This document shows positions 1-7,524 of a stretch of 11,830 nucleotides of DNA, one piece after another; position 1 is the first letter of the stretch; each line of letters opens with the position of its first letter. The stretch lies in the NCBI RefSeq assembly GCF_002377905.1, contig NZ_DFQS01000055.1, positions 1 through 11,830 of the forward strand, in the 5' to 3' direction. The stretch comes from Psychrobacter sp. UBA3483 (GTDB lineage: Bacteria; Pseudomonadota; Gammaproteobacteria; Pseudomonadales; Moraxellaceae). Both the position numbers and the translations under genes were made by a program. The notes below the pieces were generated by a model. That model worked only from the letters and a program-made list of their open reading frames with translations. It had not been told where the DNA came from and made no database searches.

Positions 1-10
1 AATAATCTGC

Positions 11-208
11 TTAAACAGCCACAAAGAATTCGGTCGTTAACTGCTCGTGCTTGGGCGCAACTTTAATTGTTGGGTTTGGTATAATAATAATAGCAAATGT
101 GCTAAACATGAAAGCCTCTCCTTGGCCGGTGTTAAATAGCGAATAAATAACGTTTGCTACTACGTCATGTACAGGCGATAGTAATATCGCTATTATCAAG
201 TAGCGCAA
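11..208 (-). CDS. Doubtful small hydrophobic protein ORF
   Basis: This is an open frame of 65 codons starting with TTG. The N-terminal 45 residues are hydrophobic and contain a GQGEAF turn flanked by two possible membrane segments, roughly residues 2-25 and 32-44, so a small inner-membrane protein is possible. I see no convincing Shine-Dalgarno at proper spacing; a GGGAG lies about 13 nt before the TTG. No ATG begins the hydrophobic stretch. I do not recognise a family. It could equally be a chance frame or a remnant of a gene. It points away from scoA, so the 209-436 gap would be a divergent promoter region if the ORF is real. Confidence 0.25.
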   Translation of the reverse strand: MRYLIIAILLSPVHDVVANVIYSLFNTGQGEAFMFSTFAIIIIPNPTIKVAPKHEQLTTEFFVAV

Positions 209-364
209 ACGTGAAATACCGCTCCCATTTCCTTATGGTTATTCTCTAGTCGCTGTGAGAATAATATGTTAAGTTAGCATAAGCATTCCAAATAAGATAT
301 ATCGATACGCAGTGTATTGCTTTTAAAAATATCTGTGTCTATTGGTTGGTAAGACAAGAGTTGC

Positions 365-385
365 CATGATGTGAGTTGCATCATG
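365..385. promoter_or_regulatory. Operator-like dyad upstream of scoA
   Basis: CATGATG (365-371) and CATCATG (379-385) form a perfect 7-bp inverted repeat around a 7-nt spacer, about 50 bp before the scoA start. No T-run follows, so it does not look like a terminator. A dimeric regulator of ketone-body use binding here is plausible but inferred. The rest of 209-436 shows no other clear element apart from a small GCGATA/TATCGC hairpin at 174-190, and I could not assign a convincing -35/-10 pair. Confidence 0.4.
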
Positions 386-436
386 CAGGAAAAATCATTA
401 ACTAAAATATAAAAAGTGACTTGCAAGGAGATGAGC

Positions 437-1153
437 ATGAGTCAATCAAAAGTATATAGTAGCGCAGCAGAGGCGTTAAAAGATGTCGTCAGCGACGGTC
501 AAACTCTCGCTATTGGAGGGTTTGGTCTGTGCGGCATTCCTGAAGCGCTGATTGAAGCATTACGTGATAGCGGGGTCAAGGAATTAACCTGTATCAGTAA
601 TAACGCCGGTGTCGATGATTTTGGTTTGGGCTTACTATTACAAACGCGCCAAATTAAAAAAATGATTTCATCGTACGTCGGTGAAAATAAAGAGTTTGAG
701 CGTCAATACTTATCAGGCGAGCTAGAGGTTGAGCTAACGCCGCAAGGCACGTTAGCGGAAAAACTGCGTTCAGGCGGCGCTGGTATTCCAGCGTTTTATA
801 CCGCAACTGGCGTTGGCACACAAGTGGCTGAAGGCAAGGAGACGCGCGAGTTTGATGGTCGTACCTATGTGCTTGAGCATACTTTGCGGGCAGATGTGGC
901 ACTAATTAAAGCACAAAAGGCTGACAAAGCCGGCAACTTAATTTTTAATAAAACGGCGCGTAACTTTAATCCAGATTGTGCGATGGCGGGTAAAGTTACG
1001 GTTGTCGAAGTTGAGGAAATCGTAGAGATTGGGCAGCTAAACCCCGATGAGATCCATCTACCGGGTATTTTTGTCCAGCGTATTGTCTTAAATGATAATC
1101 CCGAAAAACGTATTGAAAAAACTACTACCAAAGCAGCCACTACAAGCGCTTAA
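437..1153 (+). CDS. scoA: 3-oxoacid CoA-transferase subunit A
   Basis: Alpha subunit of succinyl-CoA:3-ketoacid CoA-transferase (SCOT/AtoD-like, CoA-transferase family I, cytosolic). With ScoB it moves CoA from succinyl-CoA to acetoacetate, giving acetoacetyl-CoA for thiolysis. The family signature GGFGLCGIPE is at residues 27-36, followed by SNNAG and, later, an FNKTARNFNP segment typical of this subunit. The length of 238 residues is normal. The frame is open from a GTG at 416, but AAGGAG at 425-430 sits 6 nt before ATG 437, which fixes the start there; an ATG at 431 directly abuts the Shine-Dalgarno and is unlikely. It is the first gene of a scoA-scoB-bdhA unit. AtoD specificity for other short-chain acids cannot be excluded, but the bdhA neighbour favours acetoacetate. 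Confidence 0.93.
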   Translation: MSQSKVYSSAAEALKDVVSDGQTLAIGGFGLCGIPEALIEALRDSGVKELTCISNNAGVDDFGLGLLLQTRQIKKMISSYVGENKEFERQYLSGELEVELTPQGTLAEKLRSGGAGIPAFYTATGVGTQVAEGKETREFDGRTYVLEHTLRADVALIKAQKADKAGNLIFNKTARNFNPDCAMAGKVTVVEVEEIVEIGQLNPDEIHLPGIFVQRIVLNDNPEKRIEKTTTKAATTSA

Positions 1154-1221
1154 ATGGAAGATTGTTTAATGGTTTTAATGAAAAAATAACAATAGGCTTT
1201 GTAAAAAATAAGGAGATTATC

Positions 1222-1851
1222 ATGGCATGGACAAGAGAGCAGATGGCACAGCGCGCCGCGCAAGAGTTAAAAGATGGCTATTATGTCAATTTGGGAATCG
1301 GATTGCCGACCTTAGTAGCCAACTATATCCCTGAAGGCGTCGATGTTTGGCTTCAGTCTGAAAATGGTTTACTCGGTATCGGTGAGTTTCCAACGGCAGA
1401 AAATGTCGATGCGGATTTAATCAATGCAGGCAAGCAAACTGTTACTACCGAACCTGGTGCCAGCTATTTTAGTAGTTCAGAATCGTTTGCGATGATTCGC
1501 GGTGGTCATGTCAATCTGGCGATATTGGGCGCGATGGAAGTATCCGAAAAAGGCGATCTGGCCAACTGGATGATTCCGAAAAAAATGGTCAAAGGTATGG
1601 GCGGCGCGATGGACTTAGTTGCTGGCGTGCAGCGGGTGATTGTATTGATGGAGCAAGTCAATAAGCATGGCGAGCCAAAAATTCTTGCCGAGTGTGAATT
1701 GCCTTTGACAGGTAAAGGCGTGGTCGACCGTATCATTACCGAGCTTGCCGTATTAGACGTCACTGACCATGGGCTAAAACTGGTTGAGCTGGCAGAAGGC
1801 GTAAGTTTTGAGGAGTTACAAGGAAAAACGCCGGTGAGAATTACCCAATAA
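1222..1851 (+). CDS. scoB: 3-oxoacid CoA-transferase subunit B
   Basis: Beta subunit of succinyl-CoA:3-ketoacid CoA-transferase, partner of ScoA in a heteromeric enzyme. The SENG motif at residues 46-49 carries the catalytic glutamate (E47), which in this family forms the acyl-CoA thioester intermediate. The glycine-rich NLGIGLPT near residue 23 and the segment GGHVNLAILGAMEV are also family features. The start is ATG 1222, because AAGGAG at 1210-1215 lies 6 nt upstream; the same frame stays open to a TTG at 1162, but that has no ribosome site. The protein is 209 residues, the usual size. It lies 68 bp after scoA with no terminator between them, consistent with co-transcription. Confidence 0.93.
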   Translation: MAWTREQMAQRAAQELKDGYYVNLGIGLPTLVANYIPEGVDVWLQSENGLLGIGEFPTAENVDADLINAGKQTVTTEPGASYFSSSESFAMIRGGHVNLAILGAMEVSEKGDLANWMIPKKMVKGMGGAMDLVAGVQRVIVLMEQVNKHGEPKILAECELPLTGKGVVDRIITELAVLDVTDHGLKLVELAEGVSFEELQGKTPVRITQ

Positions 1852-1918
1852 GCATGTTTAATAAACAAGCGGGTAATATAGGCATCCAAACAACCTATTT
1901 AATAATGGACTATAAAAT

Positions 1919-2719
1919 ATGGCGACCACATTACAACAAGATTTGACCGGCAAGGTGGCATTAGTCACTGGCGCTGCAAGCGGCATTGGCCGTGATATCG
2001 CTGAAACCTATGCTAAAGCAGGCGCTGCCGTTGGTATTGCTGATATTAATCTGGCAGCCGCACAGCAAACGGTTGATGCTATCGAAGCCGCTGGCGGACG
2101 TGCACTTGCAATTGTTATGGATGTGACCTCAGAGGGTGCCGTAAATTCTGGCATACAGCAATTAGTGGATACCTTTGGTGGTATTGATATTCTTGTTTCT
2201 AATGCTGGTATTCAAATCATTGACCCGATTCATAAAATGGCGTTTACTGACTGGAAAAAAATGCTTGCTATTCATTTAGATGGGGCATTTTTAACCACTA
2301 AAGCGGCTGTGCAGCATATGTATAAAGCTGACAAAGGCGGTACGGTCATTTATATGGGCTCAGTGCACTCGCATGAAGCGTCATTATTTAAAGCACCGTA
2401 TGTAACTGCCAAGCACGGACTACTTGGACTGTGCCGGGTATTGGCAAAAGAAGGCGCTGAACATAATGTACGCGCACATGTCATTTGTCCCGGTTTTGTC
2501 AAAACACCATTAGTCGAGAAACAAATCCCGCAACAAGCGGTTGAAAAAGGCATCAGTGAAGAATCTGTGGTAAATGACATTATGTTGGTCAATACCGTTG
2601 ACAAAGAATTTACTACGGTTGATGATATCGCTCAATTGGCATTATTCTTAGCGGCTTTTCCAAGTAATGTATTTACTGGGCAGTCTATCGTAGCCAGTCA
2701 TGGTTGGTTTATGAATTAA
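1919..2719 (+). CDS. bdhA: D-3-hydroxybutyrate dehydrogenase
   Basis: Short-chain dehydrogenase/reductase that oxidises (R)-3-hydroxybutyrate to acetoacetate with NAD+. The nucleotide site TGAASGIG is at residues 17-24 and NAG at 95-97. The active-site serine is probably S148, with Y161 and K165 in YVTAKHG. Where many SDRs carry the fourth catalytic residue, asparagine, the alignment by eye puts H119 (IHLDGAF); I believe this occurs in related 3-hydroxybutyrate dehydrogenases, so it need not mean inactivity. The protein is 266 residues and ends in HGWFMN. The start is preceded by AT-rich sequence with no clear Shine-Dalgarno, so translation may be weak. The assignment of substrate rests mainly on the adjacent scoAB; the product of this enzyme is their substrate. 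Confidence 0.88.
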   Translation: MATTLQQDLTGKVALVTGAASGIGRDIAETYAKAGAAVGIADINLAAAQQTVDAIEAAGGRALAIVMDVTSEGAVNSGIQQLVDTFGGIDILVSNAGIQIIDPIHKMAFTDWKKMLAIHLDGAFLTTKAAVQHMYKADKGGTVIYMGSVHSHEASLFKAPYVTAKHGLLGLCRVLAKEGAEHNVRAHVICPGFVKTPLVEKQIPQQAVEKGISEESVVNDIMLVNTVDKEFTTVDDIAQLALFLAAFPSNVFTGQSIVASHGWFMN

Positions 2720-2822
2720 CGCTGTGGTCAATGGATAGGTTTGCGAGCTGTTTGCTTGGTTTAAGCATCATTAGCTTGCTAATAAAACCTCAATCCTTTA
2801 GGATTTGATTTTATGTTAACTT

Positions 2823-2847
2823 GAGCCAATAGTATTGGCTCTTTTTT
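2823..2847 (+). terminator. Terminator of the scoA-scoB-bdhA unit
   Basis: GAGCCAAT (2823-2830) and ATTGGCTC (2834-2841) form a perfect 8-bp stem with a 3-nt loop, followed by six T (2842-2847). It lies 103 bp after the bdhA stop and 43 bp before mgtE, separating the two units. A weaker hairpin, AATCC-TTTA-GGATT, lies just upstream at 2792-2805. Confidence 0.85.
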
Positions 2848-2890
2848 ATGAGCGCCTGTTGCCCATTTTGCGCTGTACGGAGTAAAAGCA

Positions 2891-4243
2891 ATGAATAATA
2901 AAGACTTGGCGTTAACCTATGCCGAAAAACTAAGCCGTGCTATTGAGCAGCAGCAATATGAGCAAGCGATTGAAGAGATTCAAGACCTGCGTCCTATCGA
3001 TATAGCCGATTTATTGGCGCTGATTGAACCCAAACTCGCTTGGCAGTTACTTGCGCATTTGCCCAATCGCTCGACGATATTTGCCTATTTGGATCCTGAT
3101 AGTCAAGTAGCGCTCGCTTATGTATTTCCTCGTGCTATTTTAGCCAAAATAGTCGGCGAGATGCCGTCAGATGAACGGACTGATTTGTATAAGCGCCTCA
3201 GTCAAGACCAACGCGACGTGCTATTACCTGCCTTAGCGCAAGCAAAGCGTGAGGATATTCGCCGTTTATCCGCTTATGAAGAAGGTACGGCTGGTGCCTT
3301 AATGAGCTCTGATTATGCGACATTAGGTGCTGAGATGACTGTCGCTGAGGCCTTGGACGCGCTACGTTTAGAGGCGCCTGATGCCGAAACTATTTATCAT
3401 GCTTATGTGATTGATGACGCGCGTAAGCTATTGGGCGTGGTGTCATTAAGAGTGCTTATTTTATCATCGCCTGAGCAGCGCATTAAAGACATTATGGTCA
3501 GCTCGGTCATCTCTTCTGATGTCAATGATGACCAAGAAGACGTTGCTAAAACCGTTGCCCGTTATGACTTAATCTCCCTACCCATTACCGATGCCAGTGG
3601 GGCGTTGGTTGGTATCGTCACCCACGATGATGCGATGGACGTGGCAAGTGATGAAGCGACTGATGACTTTCATAAGTCAGGCGGTGTCTCAACCATGGTC
3701 GGGCGCTTAAAAGACGTCAGTATTACCGTTCTCTACCGTAAGCGGGTTTTTTGGCTAGTATTTTTAGTATTTGGCAACTTGCTGTCGGGGCTAAGTATTG
3801 CTAACTTCGAAGACGTCATTGCGGCAAACTTAGTATTGGTATTTTTCCTGCCTTTACTGGTTGATAGTGGCGGTAACGCCGGCTCGCAATCAGCGACTTT
3901 GATGGTACGTGCTTTAGCAACGGGTGATGTGGTGATGCGTGACTGGTTTTCACTCCTTGGCCGCGAAGCCTTGGTTGCATTGATGTTAGGTGGAACTATG
4001 GCCGTTGCCATTGCGCTTATCGGCTATGTACGCGGTGATGCGACCGTATCTTTGGTACTGGCGCTAAGTATGCTGTGCGTGGTTATGATTGGTAGTGTCA
4101 TTGGTATGAGTCTGCCTTTTATACTCAATAAGCTTGGTTTTGACCCTGCGACCGCCAGTGCGCCTTTGATTACTTCAATCAGTGATGCCTCGGGCGTGTT
4201 GATTTATTTATTCATCGCTTCTAAGTTTTTACCGATTGGTTAG
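2891..4243 (+). CDS. mgtE: Magnesium transporter MgtE
   Basis: Inner-membrane Mg2+-selective channel/transporter of the MgtE family; 450 residues is the normal length. The order is an N-terminal helical MgtE-N domain (about residues 10-130), two CBS domains (about 135-255) that gate the pore by sensing cytosolic Mg2+, then five predicted membrane helices from about 285 to the end. The signature VDSGGNAGSQSATL lies at about 324-337. D432 in ITSISDASG matches the pore aspartate known from Thermus MgtE. GGAG at 2879-2882 precedes the ATG by 8 nt. It lies after the bdhA terminator and appears to be its own unit. I see no Mg2+ riboswitch architecture in the 171-bp gap upstream. Confidence 0.94.
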   Translation: MNNKDLALTYAEKLSRAIEQQQYEQAIEEIQDLRPIDIADLLALIEPKLAWQLLAHLPNRSTIFAYLDPDSQVALAYVFPRAILAKIVGEMPSDERTDLYKRLSQDQRDVLLPALAQAKREDIRRLSAYEEGTAGALMSSDYATLGAEMTVAEALDALRLEAPDAETIYHAYVIDDARKLLGVVSLRVLILSSPEQRIKDIMVSSVISSDVNDDQEDVAKTVARYDLISLPITDASGALVGIVTHDDAMDVASDEATDDFHKSGGVSTMVGRLKDVSITVLYRKRVFWLVFLVFGNLLSGLSIANFEDVIAANLVLVFFLPLLVDSGGNAGSQSATLMVRALATGDVVMRDWFSLLGREALVALMLGGTMAVAIALIGYVRGDATVSLVLALSMLCVVMIGSVIGMSLPFILNKLGFDPATASAPLITSISDASGVLIYLFIASKFLPIG

Positions 4244-4371
4244 TCTGTTGAATAAAGTGTGGCTTAAGTAAAAATACCGTACCGCCTTTGACATTGATAT
4301 GGCCTTCATACCTACTGACAGTGTGGTTTTTTTATAGCGCCCATTGAGCTACACTGTATCTATATAAAAGC

Positions 4372-4461
4372 ATTTGGCAAACGCTTTATAAGCTAAGACT
4401 TTAGCTGAGAATCTTTTTTAAACCAGTTATTGTTTAAAAAAGATTCATCGTTTTGCCAAAT
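4372..4461 (+). promoter_or_regulatory. Nested inverted-repeat (three-way junction) element before mrp
   Basis: ATTTGGCAAACG (4372-4383) pairs with CGTTTTGCCAAAT (4449-4461) as a 12-bp outer stem with one bulged T. Inside it are AGCTAA/TTAGCT (4391-4396 with 4401-4406) and a perfect 14-bp hairpin (4409-4422 with 4433-4446, loop 10 nt). A competing local palindrome, TATAaAAGC...GCTTTATA (about 4363-4390), would exclude the outer stem. It ends 33 nt before the mrp ATG, with AT-rich TATATA at 4361-4366 just upstream. Possible identities are a structured mrp leader RNA, a miniature inverted-repeat element, or protein-binding palindromes. The rest of 4244-4371 holds only an ACAGTGT/ACACTGT dyad (4318-4324 with 4351-4357). 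Confidence 0.45.
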
Positions 4462-4494
4462 TTAACCATCGATATATAGGTAGTAGAGGTAGCT

Positions 4495-5718
4495 ATGTTT
4501 AATTTTATAAAAAAAAGAGCATCTTCGAAATCCGAATCTCCGCAGCAACAAGCTGCTCGTGATAGCGCCGTTGATCAAGTATTGCTCAATTACCATTTGG
4601 GTAATAGCAGTCTTGCGACTATGGTTACAGGTCTAGAGCGCGATGGCGATGAGCTAACCTTGGATTTGCGTCTGCCGCAAAATAGCGACCCTGAGACCAT
4701 TCAACAAGAGCTTGGTAATCTACTGCATCCGCATGGTATCAGAGTGATTCATATGAATGTGCGCTTACCAGCTCCAGCAAAAGGCGCGGGGTCAAGCCTA
4801 CCAAAAGCCATGCCAAAAACCACCAACGCGATGGAAAAGCAGGCCAAACCCTCTGCAAATATGGATAGCAGCAATCAGGCCGAGCCACCGATTACTAAAG
4901 CAGCTCCGACGCAAGCGTCCCTAACGGCGCATCCACGTATCCGCCATATTATCGTCGTCGCTTCGGGTAAAGGCGGCGTAGGCAAATCAACCACCACCGT
5001 CAATATCGCTTTAGCATTACAAAAGTTAGGCAATCGTGTTGGCGTGCTGGATGCTGATATTTACGGGCCGAGTATGCCGACGATGCTGGGTGTGGCCAAA
5101 GTCAAGCCTGAGCTGGAAAATGAGCAGTTTGTTCCTATTGAAGCACATGGCCTGGCAATGCTATCGATTGGTAGTTTGCTCGATGGTGATAATACACCTG
5201 TGGCGTGGCGCGGACCAAAAGCCACTGGCGCCTTGATGCAGCTATATAACCAAACCAATTGGCCGCAGCTAGATTACTTAGTTATCGATATGCCGCCCGG
5301 TACTGGCGATATTCAGCTGACATTAGCGCAGCGTATTCCGGTAACGGGTGCAGTGATTGTGACGACGCCGCAGCATATCGCCTTACTTGATGCGCAAAAG
5401 GGCATCGAGATGTTTAATAAAACCAATATTCCAGTACTTGGTGTGGTTGAAAATATGGCGCTGCATACCTGTAGCAACTGTAACCATACCGAAGCGATTT
5501 TTGGTACTGGCGGCGGTGAAAAAATCGCTGAGCAATATAATGTGCCACTATTGGGTCAGTTGCCACTTGCTAGCGGTATTCGCGCCCAAGTGGATAAAGG
5601 CGAGCCGAGTGTGTTGGCCGATGATGAATTTGCGCCATATTATCTCAGTATTGCTAAAAATATCGAAGCCAATATCAATAAATTTGCCAAACCTGTCGAT
5701 GATAAGCGGATTTTTTAA
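4495..5718 (+). CDS. mrp: Iron-sulfur cluster carrier ATPase Mrp/ApbC
   Basis: Cytosolic P-loop NTPase of the Mrp/NBP35 family (ApbC) that binds and transfers Fe-S clusters to apoproteins. It has a deviant Walker A GKGGVGKST at residues 158-166, the DADIYGPSMP segment at about 187-196, a LVIDMPPGTGD motif at 262-272, and the CxxC cluster ligand pair C326/C329 (TCSNC). Residues about 22-93 resemble the small MIP18/DUF59-like N-terminal domain. A low-complexity A/P/K/T-rich linker of about 50 residues joins the two parts, giving 407 residues, a little longer than E. coli Mrp. AGAGG at 4485-4489 lies 5 nt before the ATG. Its leader contains the nested-repeat structure described separately. Confidence 0.93.
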   Translation: MFNFIKKRASSKSESPQQQAARDSAVDQVLLNYHLGNSSLATMVTGLERDGDELTLDLRLPQNSDPETIQQELGNLLHPHGIRVIHMNVRLPAPAKGAGSSLPKAMPKTTNAMEKQAKPSANMDSSNQAEPPITKAAPTQASLTAHPRIRHIIVVASGKGGVGKSTTTVNIALALQKLGNRVGVLDADIYGPSMPTMLGVAKVKPELENEQFVPIEAHGLAMLSIGSLLDGDNTPVAWRGPKATGALMQLYNQTNWPQLDYLVIDMPPGTGDIQLTLAQRIPVTGAVIVTTPQHIALLDAQKGIEMFNKTNIPVLGVVENMALHTCSNCNHTEAIFGTGGGEKIAEQYNVPLLGQLPLASGIRAQVDKGEPSVLADDEFAPYYLSIAKNIEANINKFAKPVDDKRIF

Positions 5719-5806
5719 TGGTTTTTAGTGGTTTCTAAAGTTAGTAAAATAGCCTAAGCATATAAAACATTAAAATCTAAGTAGCTTTGAATTTTAAAAA
5801 GAAAGT

Positions 5807-6232
5807 ATGGTGAGCTTATCGATTTATCAAAGTCATTTAGACACTATTCCAAAGCAATATCAGCTCCTAAAATTATTTCGTCCGCCGATATACGTGATTG
5901 AGCTCTCAAACAATCAAGTGAGCGCCGTTTTCTACTATAAAGAGGGCAGTAGCAAACGCTATCAGGTTAATGCGGATTTTAGCAATCGCCGAATGGTGTT
6001 TGCTGATTTTTTACAAGCAGTACAAGCTATGACTGATTTATTGCTTAAATTTTCTAAGCATCCATTTGGAATAAGTTCTTTTGCAGTAGTCAATGTGACA
6101 GAAGAGCTTATAGATGGTTTGACGATGATAGAGATTAAAGCTATTAGGGAAGCCGTTTGGGCTGCTTCAGGACAAGCAAAAAGAAGAATAGTTAGCAGCA
6201 CAGTCAGCTACCAAGGACAGGTAGTCTCCTAA
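5807..6232 (+). CDS. Uncharacterised 141-residue protein with a faint MreB-like pattern
   Basis: No family is firmly recognised. Two segments follow the pattern of bacterial actin MreB. Around residues 58-78, a VFADFLQAVQAMTDLL stretch resembles the 'DF..te.ml' part. Around 102-130, DGLTMIEIKAIREAVWAASG resembles MreB's 'T.vE.rAiREaa..aGA' helix, followed by a YQGQ end. The phosphate-1 and adenosine motifs needed for ATP binding are absent, so an active actin is unlikely. I see no signal peptide or membrane helix. The start ATG has only a weak AGAAAG upstream, and a GTG follows as codon 2. It is 26 bp before the DUF2804 gene and probably co-transcribed with it. That this is a short MreB-like protein is inference. 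Confidence 0.7.
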   Translation: MVSLSIYQSHLDTIPKQYQLLKLFRPPIYVIELSNNQVSAVFYYKEGSSKRYQVNADFSNRRMVFADFLQAVQAMTDLLLKFSKHPFGISSFAVVNVTEELIDGLTMIEIKAIREAVWAASGQAKRRIVSSTVSYQGQVVS

Positions 6233-6258
6233 TGAATTTTGGCTAGGATGCCGTAAAA

Positions 6259-7362
6259 ATGAAACAAAACGATAATCACCAACCTATCGCTAATCACTTG
6301 AGAGCAGTTGGGATTGACCAGCTTATTCAAAACGGTCAACCTAACTTTGGCGTTTTTGCTAACGTTAAGCGCATCAACTATCTTGACTATCATAGTTATC
6401 TTATCTCGCAAAAAGCGCTGCCAAACTGGCGCAAAGCGCTTAAAGCCAACCAATTTTGTTTTATCCAAATCATCGAGCCGCCTTATCGAGTTTGCCTAGC
6501 ACTGGCGACGATTAAGCTTGCGACCAGCGCCTTCTTTTATCTCTATAATGATGAAACTAATAAGCTAGAAGCTTGCGAAGCCTTGCAACCTTTGACTCGG
6601 CAGACGCTATTAGAAGGCGATTGTTATCAGGGTCAAATGGCATTTACTCATGACAAGCTGACCGTAATATTGGATTTTATGCCTTCCCAGATTAACGTCG
6701 TGCTAGATAGTCAAAACCTTGCACTCAATGCAATCCTATCAAGACAATCACAGCCACTAGCTATCTGTACACCGACCGGTAGGCGCGGTTGGACCTTTAC
6801 CCAAAAAGAGCCGTTAACTGCAGTATCTGGACATGTAATCATTAAAGATAATTCAAAATTTAGTACTAAAGCTCTGGATACTCAGTCTAAAAAAATAGAC
6901 TTTACTGACACGACTATTGCCAATCTAGATTGGACGCTCGGCTATATGCGCCACGAGACTAATTGGTTTTGGACTTGTATCAATAGTTATTTGCCCGATG
7001 GTCGTCATTTCACCTTGAACTTATCGATGGGCGTCAACGAAACCGGCGCTAGTGAAAATGCCTGCTGGCTTGATGGGCAGATAGGATATCTGCCGCCTGT
7101 GATGTTTATACGTCAAGATTTGGATGCAGCCACGCAGAATACTTGGCGTATTTATCATCAGAACCTCGGCTGGAGTAAGGTTGATATTGATTTAACCTTT
7201 ATGCCGATTGCTGTTTATAAAAAGACCGATAACTTTGGTGTGCTCGCTAGTATCTTTGAGCAATGGCTGGGTTTTTATAGTGGTGAGATACGGCTAGCAG
7301 ATGAGGTGATTAAGCTTGATAAGGTAATGGGCTTAGCAGAAGATCATTTTGCTAAATGGTAA
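6259..7362 (+). CDS. DUF2804-family protein
   Basis: 367-residue protein that I recognise by pattern as DUF2804. It has a central YMRHETNWFWTCINS block (about 231-245), the segment GRHFTLNLSMGVNETG (about 251-266) leading into ENACWLDG, then LPPVMF, and the terminal GLAEDHFAKW. These match the DUF2804 order, with its tryptophan-rich core and closing 'G..E.H.A.W'. The family's biochemical role is unknown to me; a beta-barrel fold related to AttH/CrtC-type lipocalin-like proteins has been suggested for similar families, so this is only a fold-level guess. There is no evident signal peptide, which suggests a cytoplasmic protein. AGGA at 6245-6248 precedes the ATG by 10 nt. It likely forms a two-gene unit with the preceding ORF. 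Confidence 0.8.
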   Translation: MKQNDNHQPIANHLRAVGIDQLIQNGQPNFGVFANVKRINYLDYHSYLISQKALPNWRKALKANQFCFIQIIEPPYRVCLALATIKLATSAFFYLYNDETNKLEACEALQPLTRQTLLEGDCYQGQMAFTHDKLTVILDFMPSQINVVLDSQNLALNAILSRQSQPLAICTPTGRRGWTFTQKEPLTAVSGHVIIKDNSKFSTKALDTQSKKIDFTDTTIANLDWTLGYMRHETNWFWTCINSYLPDGRHFTLNLSMGVNETGASENACWLDGQIGYLPPVMFIRQDLDAATQNTWRIYHQNLGWSKVDIDLTFMPIAVYKKTDNFGVLASIFEQWLGFYSGEIRLADEVIKLDKVMGLAEDHFAKW

Positions 7363-7446
7363 CTGATGAGTGCTTATGATGCATTTATAAATAGCAGGCT
7401 TAATTTTTAAGTCGTTGCCGCTCTATAAATTGCGCCGTCAATTCCG

Positions 7447-7452
7447 TATAAT
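7447..7452 (+). promoter_or_regulatory. Candidate -10 box for dcd
   Basis: A perfect TATAAT lies 72 bp before the dcd ATG. The sequence 16-18 bp upstream (around 7423-7430) has no good -35, so this promoter would need help or be weak. Between it and dcd sits a 14-bp tandem duplication. Confidence 0.4.
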
Positions 7453-7480
7453 CGTCGCTACCAAAAATCTATTATCACAA

Positions 7481-7508
7481 TGGCTATTAAAAATTGGCTA
7501 TTGAAAAT
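7481..7508 (+). repeat. 14-bp tandem duplication in the dcd leader
   Basis: TGGCTATTAAAAAT (7481-7494) is followed directly by TGGCTATTGAAAAT (7495-7508), 13 of 14 identical. It ends 5 nt before the AAGGAA ribosome site of dcd. Slippage could change the leader length. Confidence 0.7.
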
Positions 7509-7524
7509 TTTTTAAGGAACAACA

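Noticed and set aside
654..1140. Leftward open frames opposite scoA
   Set aside because: They lie antisense to a well-recognised gene, have no ribosome site and no family features.
2720..2890. Mg2+ riboswitch (M-box or mgtA type) before mgtE
   Set aside because: Most of the gap is occupied by the bdhA terminator and a small hairpin, and the 43 bp that remain before mgtE are too short.
5036..5728. Rightward frames inside mrp in another phase
   Set aside because: They lie within the conserved ATPase domain and read as out-of-frame translation.
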